From Thermomonas aquatica (lineage in GTDB: Bacteria; Pseudomonadota; Gammaproteobacteria; Xanthomonadales; Xanthomonadaceae): 64,000 nt of DNA. The notes beneath the pieces were generated by a model that saw only the letters and a list, made by a program, of their open reading frames with translations, did no database searches and was not told the DNA's origin. The DNA lies in assembly GCF_006337105.1 (NCBI RefSeq), contig NZ_CP040871.1:744001-808000 (forward strand), read 5' to 3'. The position numbers and the translations under genes were made by a program. Shown here one piece after another: positions 9,741 to 19,217 of this stretch (position 1 is its first letter; each line of letters starts with the position of its first letter).

Positions 9741-12700
9741 ATGTCGCCCAGCAGCAACCCGTTGTCGATGCCGGCTCTCCCGTTGAACGTCCCGCTGCCG
9801 CGCAGCGGCCAATCGCGCGCGTACTGGCGTGCGCCGGCTTCGACCAGCGCGCTGGCCGCCGCCATCGCCAGCGCCGCCGCGCAACACGCCGCCCCGCTGC
9901 TGGTCGTCGCCCGCGACAACCATGCCGCGCACCAGCTGGAAGCCGACCTGCACACCCTGCTCGGCGCGGATGCCGCGCTGCCGGTGCTGACCTTCCCCGA
10001 CTGGGAAACCCTGCCCTACGACCGCTTCAGCCCGCACCCGGACATCGTCAGCCAGCGCCTGGCCACGCTGGCGCGGCTGCCGGACCTCAAGCGCGGCATC
10101 GTCGTCGTCCCGGTGGCGACCCTGATGCAACGGGTCGCCCCGCGCGGCCACGTGATCGGCAACCGCTTCGATTTCCGGCTCGGCCAGCGGCTCGACCTCG
10201 ACAACGAGAAACGCCGGCTCGAATCCGCCGGCTACCGCCACGCGCAACAGGTGTTCGATCCCGGCGACTTCGCCGTGCGCGGCGGCCTGCTCGACGTGTA
10301 TCCGATGGGCGCCGACGCGCCGTTCCGGATCGAACTGCTGGACGACGAGATCGAATCGATCCGCGCCTTCGATCCGGAATCGCAGCGTTCGCTTGAGAAG
10401 ATCGACCGCATCGAACTGCTGCCCGGCCGCGAGGTGCCGCTCGACGATGCACCGGTCAAGCGCGCACTGGATGCGCTGACCGAGCGCTTCGACATCGACA
10501 CCCGCCGCAGCGCCCTGGTGCAGGACCTGAAGGCCGGCCTCGCGCCCGCCGGCATCGAGTACTACCTGCCGCTGTTCCATGCCGGCACCGCGACCCTGTT
10601 CGACTACCTCGCCCCCGACACCCTGCCGGTGCTGGGCGATGGCGTGTCCGAAGCCGCCGACCACGCCTGGGCGCAGATCGGCCAGCGTTACGACCAGCTG
10701 CGCCACGACATCGAACGCCCGCTGCTGGCGCCTGCCGAACTGTGGTTGTCGCCGGACGCGCTGCGCGAAACCCTCAACCGCGGCGAACGCATCGAGGTCT
10801 GCGACGCGCAGCATGCACGCCATGCCGAAGCCCACGCCCTGCCGCTGCAACCGGCGCCGAACCTGCCGTTGGCGGCAAAGGACCACGCACCGGCGCAGGC
10901 GTTGCGCGACTTCCTGGCGCACTACCCGGGCCGCGTGCTGGTCGCCACCGATTCCCCCGGCCGTCGCGAAGCGATGCTGGAAGTCTTGCAGGCTGCCGAA
11001 CTGAAACCGGCGGTGCTCGCCGACTGGCCGGCCTTCGCATCGAACGATGCACGCTTTGCCATCGCGGTGGCGCCGTTCGACGACGGCTTCGCGCTGGATG
11101 CGCCGCCGCTCGCCGTCCTCACCGAACGCCAGCTGTTCCCGGAGCGCGCCTCGCAACCGCGTCGCCGCAAGCGCGCCGGCCGCGAACCCGAAGCGATCAT
11201 CCGCGACCTCGGCGAACTCTCGCTGGGCGCGCCCATCGTCCACGAAGACCACGGCGTCGGCCGCTACCGCGGCCTGCTGTCGATGGACATCGGCGGCATG
11301 CCCGGCGAATTCCTCGACATCGAATACGCCAAGGGCGATCGCCTGTACGTGCCGGTGGCGCAGCTCGACCGCATCAGTCGCTATTCCGGCGCCAATCCCG
11401 ATACCGCGCCGCTGCACAACCTCGGCGGCGAGCAATGGGCGAAGGCGAAGAAGAAGGCCGCCGAGAAAGTCCGCGACGTCGCCGCCGAACTGCTGGAAAT
11501 CCAGGCGAAACGGCAAGCGCGCAAGGGCTTGGCGATCGACGTCGACCGCGCGATGTACGAGCCGTTCGCCGCCAGCTTCCCGTTCGAGGAAACCCCGGAC
11601 CAGCACGCCGCCATCGAAGCCGTCATCCGCGATCTCGCCTCCTCGCAACCGATGGACCGCGTGGTCTGCGGCGACGTCGGCTTCGGCAAGACCGAGGTCG
11701 CGGTGCGCGCGGCATTCGTCGCCGCAGCCGCCGGCAAGCAGGTCGCGGTGCTGGTCCCGACCACCCTGCTGGCCGAGCAGCATTACCGCAATTTCCGCGA
11801 CCGCTTCGCCGACTGGCCGCTCAAGGTCGAGGTGCTGTCGCGCTTCAAGAGCAAGAAGGAAATCGAAGCCGAACTGCAGAAACTCGCCGAGGGCAAGCTC
11901 GACGTGATCGTCGGCACCCACCGCCTGCTGCAGCCGGACGTGAAGTTCGCCGACCTCGGCCTCGTCATCGTCGACGAGGAACAGCGTTTCGGCGTGCGCC
12001 AGAAGGAAGCGCTGAAGAAGCTGCGCGCCAACGTGCACCTGCTCACCCTGACCGCGACGCCGATTCCGCGCACGCTGAACATGGCGATGAGCGGCCTGCG
12101 CGACCTCTCCATCATCGCCACCCCACCGGCGAACCGCCTCGCCGTGCAGACCTTTGTCCACGCCTGGGACGAAGCCCTGCTGCGCGAAGCCTTCCAGCGC
12201 GAACTCGCGCGCGGCGGCCAGGTGTACTTCCTGCACAACGACGTCGAAAGCATCGGCCGCATGCACGACGAACTGCAGGCGCTGGTGCCCGACGCACGCA
12301 TCGGCATCGCCCACGGGCAGATGCCGGAACGCGAACTCGAGCGGGTGATGCTCGACTTCCACAAGCAGCGTACCAACGTGCTGCTGTGCTCGACCATCAT
12401 CGAATCCGGCATCGACATCCCCAACGCCAACACCATCCTGATCAACCGCGCCGACAAGTTCGGCCTAGCGCAGTTGCACCAGCTGCGCGGCCGCGTCGGC
12501 CGTTCCCACCATCGCGCCTACGCCTACCTGCTGGTGCCCGACGGCCGCAGCATCACGCCCGACGCGCGCAAGCGCCTGGACGCGATCAGCTCGATGGACG
12601 AACTCGGCGCCGGCTTCACCTTGGCCACGCACGACCTGGAGATCCGCGGCGCCGGCGAACTGCTCGGCGAGGATCAATCCGGGCAGATGGCCGAAGTCGG

Positions 12701-13229
12701 CTTCAGCCTCTACACCGAGCTGCTGGAACGCGCGGTCGCCTCGATCAAGCAAGGCAAGCTGCCCGATGTCGATGATGCGGATCGCCATGGCGCCGACGTG
12801 GACCTGCATGTGCCGGCGCTGATCCCCGACGACTACCTGCCCGATCCGCACGCGCGGCTCACCCTGTACAAGCGCATCAGCGCCGCCCGCAACGCCGATG
12901 CCCTGCGCGAACTGCAGGTGGAGATGATCGACCGCTTCGGCCTGCTGCCGGATGCGGCCAAACACCTGTTCGCCACCGCCGAGCTCAAGCTGGACGCAAC
13001 CCGCCTCGGCATCCGCAAGCTCGACCTCGGCGACAAGGGCGGGCGCATCCAGTTCGTGGAGAAACCCAACGTCGACCCGATGGCGGTGATCCGCCTGATC
13101 CAGGGCCAGCCGAAGCACTACAGGATGGATGGCCCGGACAAGCTGCGCATCAGCCTCGACATGGCCGACGCCGCCACTCGCTTCAACGCCGCACGCGGCT
13201 TGCTGGCGGCCCTGCAACCGGGAGGGTAA
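9741..13229 (+). CDS. mfd: Transcription-repair coupling factor Mfd
   Basis: 1162 aa, full length for Mfd. N-terminal UvrB-homology region, RNA polymerase interaction domain (about 495-560, HEDHGVGRYRGL), then the RecG-like translocase with Walker A GDVGFGKTE near residue 645, DEEQRFG near 744, and TRG motif region, and the C-terminal UvrA-binding inhibition domain. It removes stalled RNA polymerase and recruits UvrAB. ATG 9741 or 9768 may be used. Confidence 0.97.
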   Translation: MSPSSNPLSMPALPLNVPLPRSGQSRAYWRAPASTSALAAAIASAAAQHAAPLLVVARDNHAAHQLEADLHTLLGADAALPVLTFPDWETLPYDRFSPHPDIVSQRLATLARLPDLKRGIVVVPVATLMQRVAPRGHVIGNRFDFRLGQRLDLDNEKRRLESAGYRHAQQVFDPGDFAVRGGLLDVYPMGADAPFRIELLDDEIESIRAFDPESQRSLEKIDRIELLPGREVPLDDAPVKRALDALTERFDIDTRRSALVQDLKAGLAPAGIEYYLPLFHAGTATLFDYLAPDTLPVLGDGVSEAADHAWAQIGQRYDQLRHDIERPLLAPAELWLSPDALRETLNRGERIEVCDAQHARHAEAHALPLQPAPNLPLAAKDHAPAQALRDFLAHYPGRVLVATDSPGRREAMLEVLQAAELKPAVLADWPAFASNDARFAIAVAPFDDGFALDAPPLAVLTERQLFPERASQPRRRKRAGREPEAIIRDLGELSLGAPIVHEDHGVGRYRGLLSMDIGGMPGEFLDIEYAKGDRLYVPVAQLDRISRYSGANPDTAPLHNLGGEQWAKAKKKAAEKVRDVAAELLEIQAKRQARKGLAIDVDRAMYEPFAASFPFEETPDQHAAIEAVIRDLASSQPMDRVVCGDVGFGKTEVAVRAAFVAAAAGKQVAVLVPTTLLAEQHYRNFRDRFADWPLKVEVLSRFKSKKEIEAELQKLAEGKLDVIVGTHRLLQPDVKFADLGLVIVDEEQRFGVRQKEALKKLRANVHLLTLTATPIPRTLNMAMSGLRDLSIIATPPANRLAVQTFVHAWDEALLREAFQRELARGGQVYFLHNDVESIGRMHDELQALVPDARIGIAHGQMPERELERVMLDFHKQRTNVLLCSTIIESGIDIPNANTILINRADKFGLAQLHQLRGRVGRSHHRAYAYLLVPDGRSITPDARKRLDAISSMDELGAGFTLATHDLEIRGAGELLGEDQSGQMAEVGFSLYTELLERAVASIKQGKLPDVDDADRHGADVDLHVPALIPDDYLPDPHARLTLYKRISAARNADALRELQVEMIDRFGLLPDAAKHLFATAELKLDATRLGIRKLDLGDKGGRIQFVEKPNVDPMAVIRLIQGQPKHYRMDGPDKLRISLDMADAATRFNAARGLLAALQPGG

Positions 13230-13311
13230 AAGCGGGGTCAGAGTCGACTTTTCCGCTGAATTTCCTGACCAGCCCCACCATTGAATAAAAGTCGACTCTG
13301 ACCCCACTTTT
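13228..13311. repeat. Inverted repeat with GGGGTCAGAGT core
   Basis: Arms 13228-13252 and 13287-13311 (25 bases, one mismatch) enclose a 34-base loop. The core matches the palindrome at 7968. It overlaps the end of mfd and lies before the phosphatase gene, so it may also act as a transcription stop or mRNA hairpin. Confidence 0.8.
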
Positions 13312-13330
13312 CCTCGCTATCCTTCGCCCC

Positions 13331-13852
13331 ATGCGCATCGCCCTCCTGTTCGCCTGTACGCTGCTTGCCGGTTGCGCCATGCCCGTGCGCGATGCCGGCC
13401 AGGCCGCGACCTTCTTCATCGTCCGCCACGCCGAAAAGGTCGACGCCAGCCGCGATCCCGACCTGAGCGAATCCGGCCGCATGCGCGCGCAAGCCTTGGC
13501 CACCCGCCTCGCCGATCGCGATCTCGCCGCGATCTACGCCACCGAATTCAAGCGCACCGGCCAGACCGCGGCGCCGACAGCGACCGAACACGGCATCGCG
13601 ATCACGCCCTATCCCGCCGCACGACCCGCCGCCGAGTTCGCCACGCAACTCAAAGCCGCGCATCCGCACGGCAACGCGTTGATCGCGGGCCACAGCAATA
13701 CCGTGCCCGCCATCGTCGCCGCCCTCTGCGCCTGCGACGTCGCGCCGATGCCCGACCACGAATACGACCGCCTCAGCATCGTCACCATCGATGCCGACGG
13801 CCACGCACGGCTGACCGTCGAACGCTACGGCGCCGCCTCGCCCGCGCCATGA
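13331..13852 (+). CDS. SixA-like histidine phosphatase lipoprotein
   Basis: 173 aa. A lipobox (LLAGC, Cys 15) predicts membrane anchoring. The phosphatase signature VRHAEK is at about residue 36 and the second catalytic His is in AGHSNT near 120. Substrate unknown; it is a periplasmic or surface phosphoesterase of the branch-2/SixA-like group. The stop overlaps the nfi start by ATGA. Confidence 0.85.
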   Translation: MRIALLFACTLLAGCAMPVRDAGQAATFFIVRHAEKVDASRDPDLSESGRMRAQALATRLADRDLAAIYATEFKRTGQTAAPTATEHGIAITPYPAARPAAEFATQLKAAHPHGNALIAGHSNTVPAIVAALCACDVAPMPDHEYDRLSIVTIDADGHARLTVERYGAASPAP

Positions 13853-14550
13853 GCCACGCGCTTCCGCAATGGCAGGGCGATACCGCCGCCCTGCGCGCCC
13901 TGCAAAGCGAACGCGCCACGCAAGTGATATTGCGCGACGCGTTCGCCAAACCGCTGCGCACCATCGCCGGTTTCGACGTCGGCTTCGAGGACGATGGCGC
14001 CACCACCCGCGCCGCCGCGATCCTGCTGGATGCCGACACGCTCGCCATCATCGACCAGCAAGTCGCGCGCCTGCCCACGCGCATGCCCTACATCCCCGGC
14101 CTGCTCAGCTTCCGCGAACTGCCGGCGCTGCTCGATGCGCTGGCGATGCTGAAACACGCGCCCGACCTCGCCTTCATCGACGGCCACGGCATCGCCCATC
14201 CGCGCCGGCTCGGCATCGCCGCGCATTTCGGCGTGGAAACCGGCATCCCCAGCATCGGCGTCGGCAAGACGATCCTGGTCGGCGAAGCGCGCATGGCCCT
14301 GCACGAGATGCGCGGCGCGTTCACCCCGCTGCGCGACGGCCGCGAACAGATCGGCTGGCTGCTGCGCAGCAAGCCCGGCTGCCTGCCGCTGATCGTTTCC
14401 CCGGGCCACAGGGTGGCGATGCCGTCCGCGCCGGAACTGGTGATGCGCTACGTGACCAAATACCGCCTGCCCGAGCCCACCCGCCTGGCCGACCGGCTCG
14501 CCTCGCGCCGCGACCGCGGCGATGGAACCACCGATGAACGCGACGATTGA
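13849..14550 (+). CDS. nfi: Endonuclease V (deoxyinosine 3' endonuclease)
   Basis: 233 aa. The catalytic acidic residue in AGFDVGFE (about residue 43), the [11 protein letters not shown] strand and the second acidic motif [14 protein letters not shown] (about 110) define endonuclease V, which nicks DNA beside deaminated adenine. Translationally coupled to the preceding phosphatase by an ATGA overlap. Confidence 0.94.
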   Translation: MSHALPQWQGDTAALRALQSERATQVILRDAFAKPLRTIAGFDVGFEDDGATTRAAAILLDADTLAIIDQQVARLPTRMPYIPGLLSFRELPALLDALAMLKHAPDLAFIDGHGIAHPRRLGIAAHFGVETGIPSIGVGKTILVGEARMALHEMRGAFTPLRDGREQIGWLLRSKPGCLPLIVSPGHRVAMPSAPELVMRYVTKYRLPEPTRLADRLASRRDRGDGTTDERDD

Positions 14551-14613
14551 ACCTCGCACCGCGTTCATGCCGATGCCCCTAGGCTTCGGCTTCCTTCCAT
14601 CGCGAGCCACGCC

Positions 14614-15000
14614 ATGATCCGCATCGCCCGCCTCCTCGCCCTCGCCCTGCTCAGCGGCTGCGCAGCACTGCCCAATGGCGCGGCGCCCGCCGCCGACGGC
14701 AGCACCGTGGCCCTCGGCCTCGGCCAGAGCACCCTGCTCGCCGACGACAGCCTGCTCACCTACACCCGCCTGGTGAACGACTCGCGCTGCGCCCCCGACG
14801 TGCAATGCGTCTGGGAAGGCGATGCCGAGATCGCCCTGCAATGGCGCGCCGCCGGCGGCGGCAGCCAGGAGCTGCGCCTGCATACCAGCGGCAAGGCCGG
14901 CGCGGCCTCCGCCCGCGCCGGCCACCGCACCATCACCCTGACCGCGCTCGAACGCGGCATCGCCCCCAGGGCCAGCCTGCGCATCGACCGCGTCGACTGA
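14614..15000 (+). CDS. Small lipoprotein with CAPDVQCVWEGDA motif
   Basis: 128 aa. Lipobox LLSGC at about residues 12-16. The core RCAPDVQCVWEGDAEI motif recurs in uncharacterised proteobacterial lipoproteins that form a beta sandwich. No function known. Last core-chromosome gene before the integron; its stop is nine bases from the stop of the distal integrase. Confidence 0.75.
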   Translation: MIRIARLLALALLSGCAALPNGAAPAADGSTVALGLGQSTLLADDSLLTYTRLVNDSRCAPDVQCVWEGDAEIALQWRAAGGGSQELRLHTSGKAGAASARAGHRTITLTALERGIAPRASLRIDRVD

Positions 15001-15009
15001 CGCCACGGC

Positions 15010-15945
15010 TCAGAAGCAGTCCAGCGGACTGGTCGCCGCCCGCGCCGCATCGCGGACGTGGGTGTAGACCATGGTGGTATCGAGATGCCGATGCCCCAGC
15101 AATTGCTGGATCGTGCGGATGTCCGTGCCCTGCGCCAGCAGATGGGTCGCAAACGAATGCCGCAAGGTATGCAGCGAGGCATGCCGATGGATACCGCAGG
15201 CCTGCAGCGCGGCCTTGAACGGCGCCTGCACCGTCGACGGCGACACATGCCAGCGCAACCACTGCCCGGTCTCCGGGTTGTGGCGCACCACGCTCGATGC
15301 GAACAGGAACTGCCAGCCGAACGCCCGCGACGCGCCGGGATACTTGCGCGCCAGCCGGCCGGGCAACGGCGCATGCCCGCGCCCCTGCAGCAGATCCTGG
15401 CGATGCAAGGCCAACCGCCGCAGCGCCAGCTTCTGCAACGGCGCCGCCAACCGCTTCGGCAATACCGTGATCCGATCCTTCGCGCCCTTCCCGGAACGCA
15501 CGGCGATCGCGCCGCCGCGGAAATCGATATCCTGGATGCGCAAGGCGATTCCCTCGCCGACCCGCATCCCGGTGCCGTACAGCAAGGCCGCGACCAGCCG
15601 CGGCATGCCGCGCATCGCGTTCAATGCTGCGCGCACCTCCGCTGCCGACAACACCTCCGGCAGCCGCTCCGGCCGTCGCACCTGCCGGCGCCGCGCCTCC
15701 AGCGCCGCCGCCTCCACTTGCATCACGTGCCGGAACAGGAACAACAGCGCGTTCAAGGCCAGCAGGTGCGAACTCGCGGCGGCTTCGCCCCTCTGCACCA
15801 GGTGGTCGAGGAAGCGGATCGCTCCCGCGTCCGTCGACAAGCCGGATCGACCCGCCCCATGGAAGCGCAGGTAGCGCATCGCCCAGTGCGCATAGGCGGC
15901 CTCCGTGCGGCGGCTCAGGTGCCGCGCGCGGCATGCTTCCCGCAA
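15010..15945 (-). CDS. Distal integron-type tyrosine recombinase, TTG or missing start
   Basis: 311 aa from TTG 15945. The catalytic set is present: Arg in [25 protein letters not shown] and the nucleophile Tyr in MVYTHV. The IntI-specific insert is present too ([17 protein letters not shown]). The frame is open about 18 codons further upstream, to a TGA, and the extra residues [16 protein letters not shown] resemble a normal IntI N terminus, but no ATG or GTG exists there. So either TTG/CTG is used or the 5' end was lost when the second integrase arrived. It diverges markedly from its neighbour, so it is not a recent duplicate. Confidence 0.82.
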   Translation of the reverse strand: MREACRARHLSRRTEAAYAHWAMRYLRFHGAGRSGLSTDAGAIRFLDHLVQRGEAAASSHLLALNALLFLFRHVMQVEAAALEARRRQVRRPERLPEVLSAAEVRAALNAMRGMPRLVAALLYGTGMRVGEGIALRIQDIDFRGGAIAVRSGKGAKDRITVLPKRLAAPLQKLALRRLALHRQDLLQGRGHAPLPGRLARKYPGASRAFGWQFLFASSVVRHNPETGQWLRWHVSPSTVQAPFKAALQACGIHRHASLHTLRHSFATHLLAQGTDIRTIQQLLGHRHLDTTMVYTHVRDAARAATSPLDCF

Positions 15946-16012
15946 TCCCGCCAGCAGATCCTGCCCGTCGCCCCGCCCCGCTTCGTCCCTACCCGTTCAT
16001 CGTCGCAGCCCT

Positions 16013-16033
16013 CTCGTGGTGGAAAACCACGAG
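16013..16033 (-). terminator. Hairpin after the proximal integrase
   Basis: Arms CTCGTGGT (16013-16020) and ACCACGAG (16026-16033) form a perfect 8-bp stem with a GGAAA loop, 25 bases beyond the stop of the proximal integrase. There is no clear U-tract on the minus strand, so terminator function is uncertain. Confidence 0.35.
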
Positions 16034-16057
16034 CCTAGTCCCGCGCACGCAACCGCA

Positions 16058-17095
16058 CTAGCGATCCAGCGGACTCAACACCGCATGCGGCCCGCGATTC
16101 AGCACATGCGTGTAGATCTGGGTCGTCGCCACGTCCTTGTGCCCGAGCAATTCCTGGATCGTGCGAATGTCGTAGCCCGCCTCCAGCAAATGCGTCGCGA
16201 ACGAATGCCGCAAGGTATGCGCGGTGACGTGCTTGACGATGCCGGCCCGATCCCGCGCCCGCTTCAATGCCCTCGACACGAACTCCGCATCGACATGGTG
16301 CCGGCGTTCGCGGTCGTCGCGCGGGTCCTGCGAACGCCGCAACGCCGGGAACACGTATTGCCAACCGAAGTCGCTCGGACCGTTCGGGTACTTCCGCGCC
16401 AGCGCGTTCGGCAACCACACTTCGCCGAAGCCCGCCCGCAAATCCGCCCCATGCAGCACCCGCGCCCGCTCCACCTCCGCCTGCAATGGCTCCACCAGGC
16501 TGCGCGGCAGGATCGTGCGCCGGTCCTTGCCGCCCTTGCCGTCGCGGATGGTGATCTCCCCGCGCGCGAAATCGACATCCTTGACCCGCAGGCGCAGGCA
16601 TTCCATCAAGCGCATCCCGGTGCCGTACAACACCGCCGCCAGCAGCCACGACCGGCCTTCCAGCTGCGCCAGCAGGATCCGGATCTCCTCCTGCGCCAAC
16701 ACCACTGGCAGCTTGCGGGCACGCTTGGCCCGCGTGACCTCCTCCATCCAGTCCAGCCGCACCCGCAACACGTCCCGATAGAGGAACAGCAATGCCGACA
16801 ACGCCTGGTTCTGCGTCGAAGGCGAGACCTTGCCCTCCACCGCCAACCGGGTCAGGAACGCCTCGACCTCGCGATGCCCCATCTCCGCCGGATGCCGCAA
16901 GCGATTCTGCAAGATGAACCGCTTGATCCACCCCAGATACACGGTTTCGGTACGAAGACTGTAGTGCCGAGTCCGCAACCTGAGCCGAACATCGGCCACA
17001 AGCGCCGAAATCCGCGCCAACTGCGCCTCCCCGACCGGCGGATCGAACCCCGCCACTACCGCCGGATATCCCGCACTTTCCACCATATAAAACAT
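16058..17095 (-). CDS. intI: Integron integrase IntI, proximal to attI
   Basis: 345 aa from ATG 17095 (ATG 17086 is also possible). Core-binding domain about residues 30-125 ([21 protein letters not shown]). Catalytic residues: Arg in [42 protein letters not shown] and Tyr in IYTHV. The IntI-only insert [20 protein letters not shown] is intact. It recombines folded single-stranded attC with attI or attC. Transcribed away from the array, the classic layout, with attI about 140 bases upstream of its start. Confidence 0.96.
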   Translation of the reverse strand: MFYMVESAGYPAVVAGFDPPVGEAQLARISALVADVRLRLRTRHYSLRTETVYLGWIKRFILQNRLRHPAEMGHREVEAFLTRLAVEGKVSPSTQNQALSALLFLYRDVLRVRLDWMEEVTRAKRARKLPVVLAQEEIRILLAQLEGRSWLLAAVLYGTGMRLMECLRLRVKDVDFARGEITIRDGKGGKDRRTILPRSLVEPLQAEVERARVLHGADLRAGFGEVWLPNALARKYPNGPSDFGWQYVFPALRRSQDPRDDRERRHHVDAEFVSRALKRARDRAGIVKHVTAHTLRHSFATHLLEAGYDIRTIQELLGHKDVATTQIYTHVLNRGPHAVLSPLDR

Positions 17096-17233
17096 AGAAC
17101 CGCATCCACGCCGGATTTGCAGACAAGCATGCCGCCGCCCGTCGCCTCCATCGTTCGGCAAGCCACTGATCCTGGGGTAGGATTTCAGCCAGCGTCGATC
17201 ACCCCATCATGAATCGAATGGGCCTATCCCGAC
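17096..17233. promoter_or_regulatory. intI-attI intergenic region
   Basis: This 138-base stretch has no gene and must hold the integrase promoter and any cassette promoter Pc. The only Pc-like arrangement I see toward the array is a weak TTCGGC with TAGGAT about 18 bases on (near 17154-17182). No convincing -35/-10 pair was found for intI. Confidence 0.4.
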
Positions 17234-17259
17234 CATTCATTTACTACTAGGCGTTAGGC
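17234..17259 (+). other. attI recombination site
   Basis: The sequence TTTACTACTAG followed by GCGTTAGGC is the boundary between platform and first cassette. Crossover lies between G17253 and T17254 in GTTAGGC. 21 of the 24 bases 17234-17257 recur at three places inside the array (ending 35304, 46887, 54469). Confidence 0.85.
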
Positions 17260-17263
17260 ATTG

Positions 17264-17602
17264 ATGACAGTGTTCAGTGCGATCGGCATTTCTTTCGTGG
17301 TACTGCTGGCTGCGCTCGGGTGTTGCCCTTCGCTTTTCTCGCTTCCTTTTCTGCTGTACGTCAGGAAGCAGCGCCAGCCGCATCACACCGATTATTTCCG
17401 CAGCGCCATTGTTCTTCACCTCATTGCACTTAGTTTTCTTGCGTCATTGGTGGCTCTGTTTGTTGTTGCGCCAGAACCGGGTGGCATAGGCTCTATGGGA
17501 TTGCCGCTCTACGTGGCCTGCGCCGCTGCATGTTGGTGGTTGCACGGCCTCGCCAAGTCTCGGGAAGGGCTTGCCTTTCAAAAGCGACGGCTCAATGCCT
17601 AA
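17264..17602 (+). CDS. C1: small membrane protein
   Basis: 112 aa, first cassette after attI and thus the most recently captured. Three hydrophobic segments (about residues 4-30, 44-66, 74-92) and a basic tail. No family recognised. ATG 17264 preferred over the in-frame TTG three bases earlier. Its stop TAA is formed by the attC R'' box. Confidence 0.65.
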   Translation: MTVFSAIGISFVVLLAALGCCPSLFSLPFLLYVRKQRQPHHTDYFRSAIVLHLIALSFLASLVALFVVAPEPGGIGSMGLPLYVACAAACWWLHGLAKSREGLAFQKRRLNA

Positions 17603-17706
17603 CAATTCGTTCAAGCCGAGTCCGCTTCGCGGCCTCGGACCATGGCAGCTATGATTAGGCCATTGCCTCGGCCGCTCCGCTGCCCGGCTTAACTCAGGCG
17701 TTAGGC
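17597..17706 (+). repeat. attC of C1 (110 nt)
   Basis: R'' gcctaac, R' gttaggc; crossover after G17700. Long class. Confidence 0.9.
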
Positions 17707-17942
17707 GGCGCCAGACAAAGATCTTGTAATCGTGAGTAGTGGCATCACACGGCATCGCAACCTGCGGTTCTCGTCGGCCACAGACTCCGTGCAGCCTGAG
17801 AGCGGCTGCACTCCGTCTGCGGTCGCAAGTCCTGGTGAACAGCATTGCAGGCGCACAGAACCAGTTCTGTGCAGCTGGCCGGGGTTCGATCGCCGTCTTG
17901 TGAAAAATTCATAGTGCCCAGCAACAGCATCGCTGGTCAGCC
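17701..17942 (+). ncRNA. C2: ORF-less cassette family A
   Basis: Divergent copy of family A. It keeps the GTGCAGCC/GGCTGCAC hairpin, the GCACAGAA/TTCTGTGC hairpin and the CAGC/GCTG 3' stem, while the first 60 bases differ from most A copies and match those of C32 and C91. No credible ORF or ribosome site. Candidate structured RNA. Confidence 0.5.
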
Positions 17943-18052
17943 GCCTAACAATTCGTTGGAGCCGACACCGCTTCGCGGCGTCGTCAAAGTCCCGATAAGA
18001 TTGTGACTCTGCCGCCGCCGCAAAGCGGCGCGTCTCAACTCAGGCGTTAGGC
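17943..18052 (+). repeat. attC of C2 (110 nt)
   Basis: R'' gcctaac, R' gttaggc; its arm reads ttcgttggagccgac, unlike other A copies. Confidence 0.88.
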
Positions 18053-18288
18053 AGCACCAGACCAAAGTTCTCAGAACTTGCTGGGTGGAACCAATCTCTT
18101 CCCCGCCTTGCCGCACCTGATCCTCGCCACATACTCCGTGCAGCCTGAGAGCGGCTGCACTCCGTCTGTGGTTGTGGCGTCTCGCGAACAGCATTCGGGC
18201 ACACAGAACTCAGTTCTGTGTAGCCAGCACGGTTCGCTTGCAGACTTGTGAAATTTTTACGGCCGCAGCAAGAGCATCGCTGGCTGCT
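18047..18288 (+). ncRNA. C3: ORF-less cassette family B
   Basis: Hairpin 1 GTGCAGCC/GGCTGCAC is identical to family A. Hairpin 2 is ACACAGAAC (18201-18209) with GTTCTGTGT (18213-18221): the basal pair is A-T where family A has G-C, a compensatory change. Ends with the AAGAGCATCGCTGG motif shared with A. Nearly identical to C52 and C70. Confidence 0.55.
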
Positions 18289-18399
18289 GCCTAACAATTC
18301 GTTCAAGCCGAGTCCGCTTCGCGGCCTCGGCAAATGGCCGCTATGATTCAGCCACTTGCCGTGGCCGCTACGCTGCCCGGCTTAACTCAGGCGTTAGGC
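18289..18399 (+). repeat. attC of C3 (111 nt)
   Basis: R'' gcctaac, R' gttaggc; long class, same type as attC of C11, C52 and C70. Confidence 0.9.
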
Positions 18400-18401
18400 C
18401 C

Positions 18402-18758
18402 ATGTACAAATTTCCTAGCGACCTTGATTTATCGCCTTTAATCGGTGCCTTCACCACGCAAGTTCTAGTCGGTCAGTACGACCTCCAGTTCTATTTCGGT
18501 GACTCATGGCTTGCAACACAGAGCACCGTCGAACTGACCAAAGATCAATCTGTCGTAGGCCGCTGGGAGCCAGGTCGCTGGCCTGACCCCGCATTTCATG
18601 ACGTCATGAATGTAGCCGTCACTCAAGCAATCGTGAAGGACGATCGCAATCTCGTAATCACGTTGGACAACGGACTCTCCATCAACTTCACGGACAACTC
18701 CGATCAGTTTGAGTCCATGCAGATCCGCATCGCAGGTGGGGACATGATCATTGTGTAA
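18402..18758 (+). CDS. C4: hypothetical protein, DUF6188-like
   Basis: 118 aa, soluble. The segment VGQYDLQFYFGDSWLATQSTVEL resembles DUF6188-type proteins that begin with an amphipathic beta pair; the assignment is tentative. Start ATG 18402 is two bases after the attC R' box, so no normal leader exists. Confidence 0.65.
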   Translation: MYKFPSDLDLSPLIGAFTTQVLVGQYDLQFYFGDSWLATQSTVELTKDQSVVGRWEPGRWPDPAFHDVMNVAVTQAIVKDDRNLVITLDNGLSINFTDNSDQFESMQIRIAGGDMIIV

Positions 18759-18764
18759 CCATGG

Positions 18765-18854
18765 GCCTAACAATTCGTTCAAGCCGAGCCCGCTTCGCGG
18801 TCTCGGACCGACCGGATCCGCATCGGGCGGGCCGGCTTAACTCAGGCGTTAGGC
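18765..18854 (+). repeat. attC of C4 (90 nt)
   Basis: R'' gcctaac, R' gttaggc; medium class. Confidence 0.9.
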
Positions 18855-19092
18855 GGCGCCAGGCCAAGATCTTTTCAACGTAAAGACGGCCTTCTCATGC
18901 TGCAGCGCACATCGCAGTTCTCGTCGGCCACATACTCCGTGCAGCCTGAGAGCGGCTGCACTCCGTCTGCGGTTGTGGCTTCTCGGGAACAGCATTGCAG
19001 GCGCACAGAACCAGTTCTGTGCAGCTGGCCGAGATTCGATCGCAGTCTTGTGAAAAATTCACAGTGCCCAGCAAAAGCATCGCTGGTCAGCC
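18849..19092 (+). ncRNA. C5: ORF-less cassette family A
   Basis: Typical family A copy. Hairpin 1: 18939-18946 with 18954-18961. Hairpin 2: GCACAGAAC 19003-19011 with GTTCTGTGC 19014-19022. Then TGTGAA/TTCACA and CCAGC/GCTGG stems. Short frames on both strands are not preceded by ribosome sites and run into attC. Confidence 0.55.
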
Positions 19093-19204
19093 GCCTAACA
19101 ATTCGCTCAAGCCGACTCCGCTTCGTTCCGGCCACGCCGTGGCAGAAAAAGCTTGCCACGGCGTGGCCTCCACTACACTACGCGTCTTAGCTCAGGCGTT
19201 AGGT
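19093..19204 (+). repeat. attC of C5 (112 nt)
   Basis: R'' gcctaac, R' gttaggt; A-type attC with an inner CCACGCCGTGGC / GCCACGGCGTGG palindrome. Confidence 0.9.
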
Positions 19205-19217
19205 TGCAGACAAACAG

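Noticed and set aside
1767..12775. Very long alternative frames in the core region (for example 1767-3926 +, 3952-7107 +, 9408-12362 -, 10742-12775 +)
   Set aside because: They lie opposite or out of phase with clearly recognised genes (creD, creC, mfd) and have the Arg/His/Pro-rich composition of shadow frames in GC-rich DNA.
17234..17257. LexA (SOS) box in the attI region because of TTTACTACTAG
   Set aside because: Only one half resembles the Xanthomonas-type TTAG-N6-TACTA motif and the other half is absent in the right spacing.
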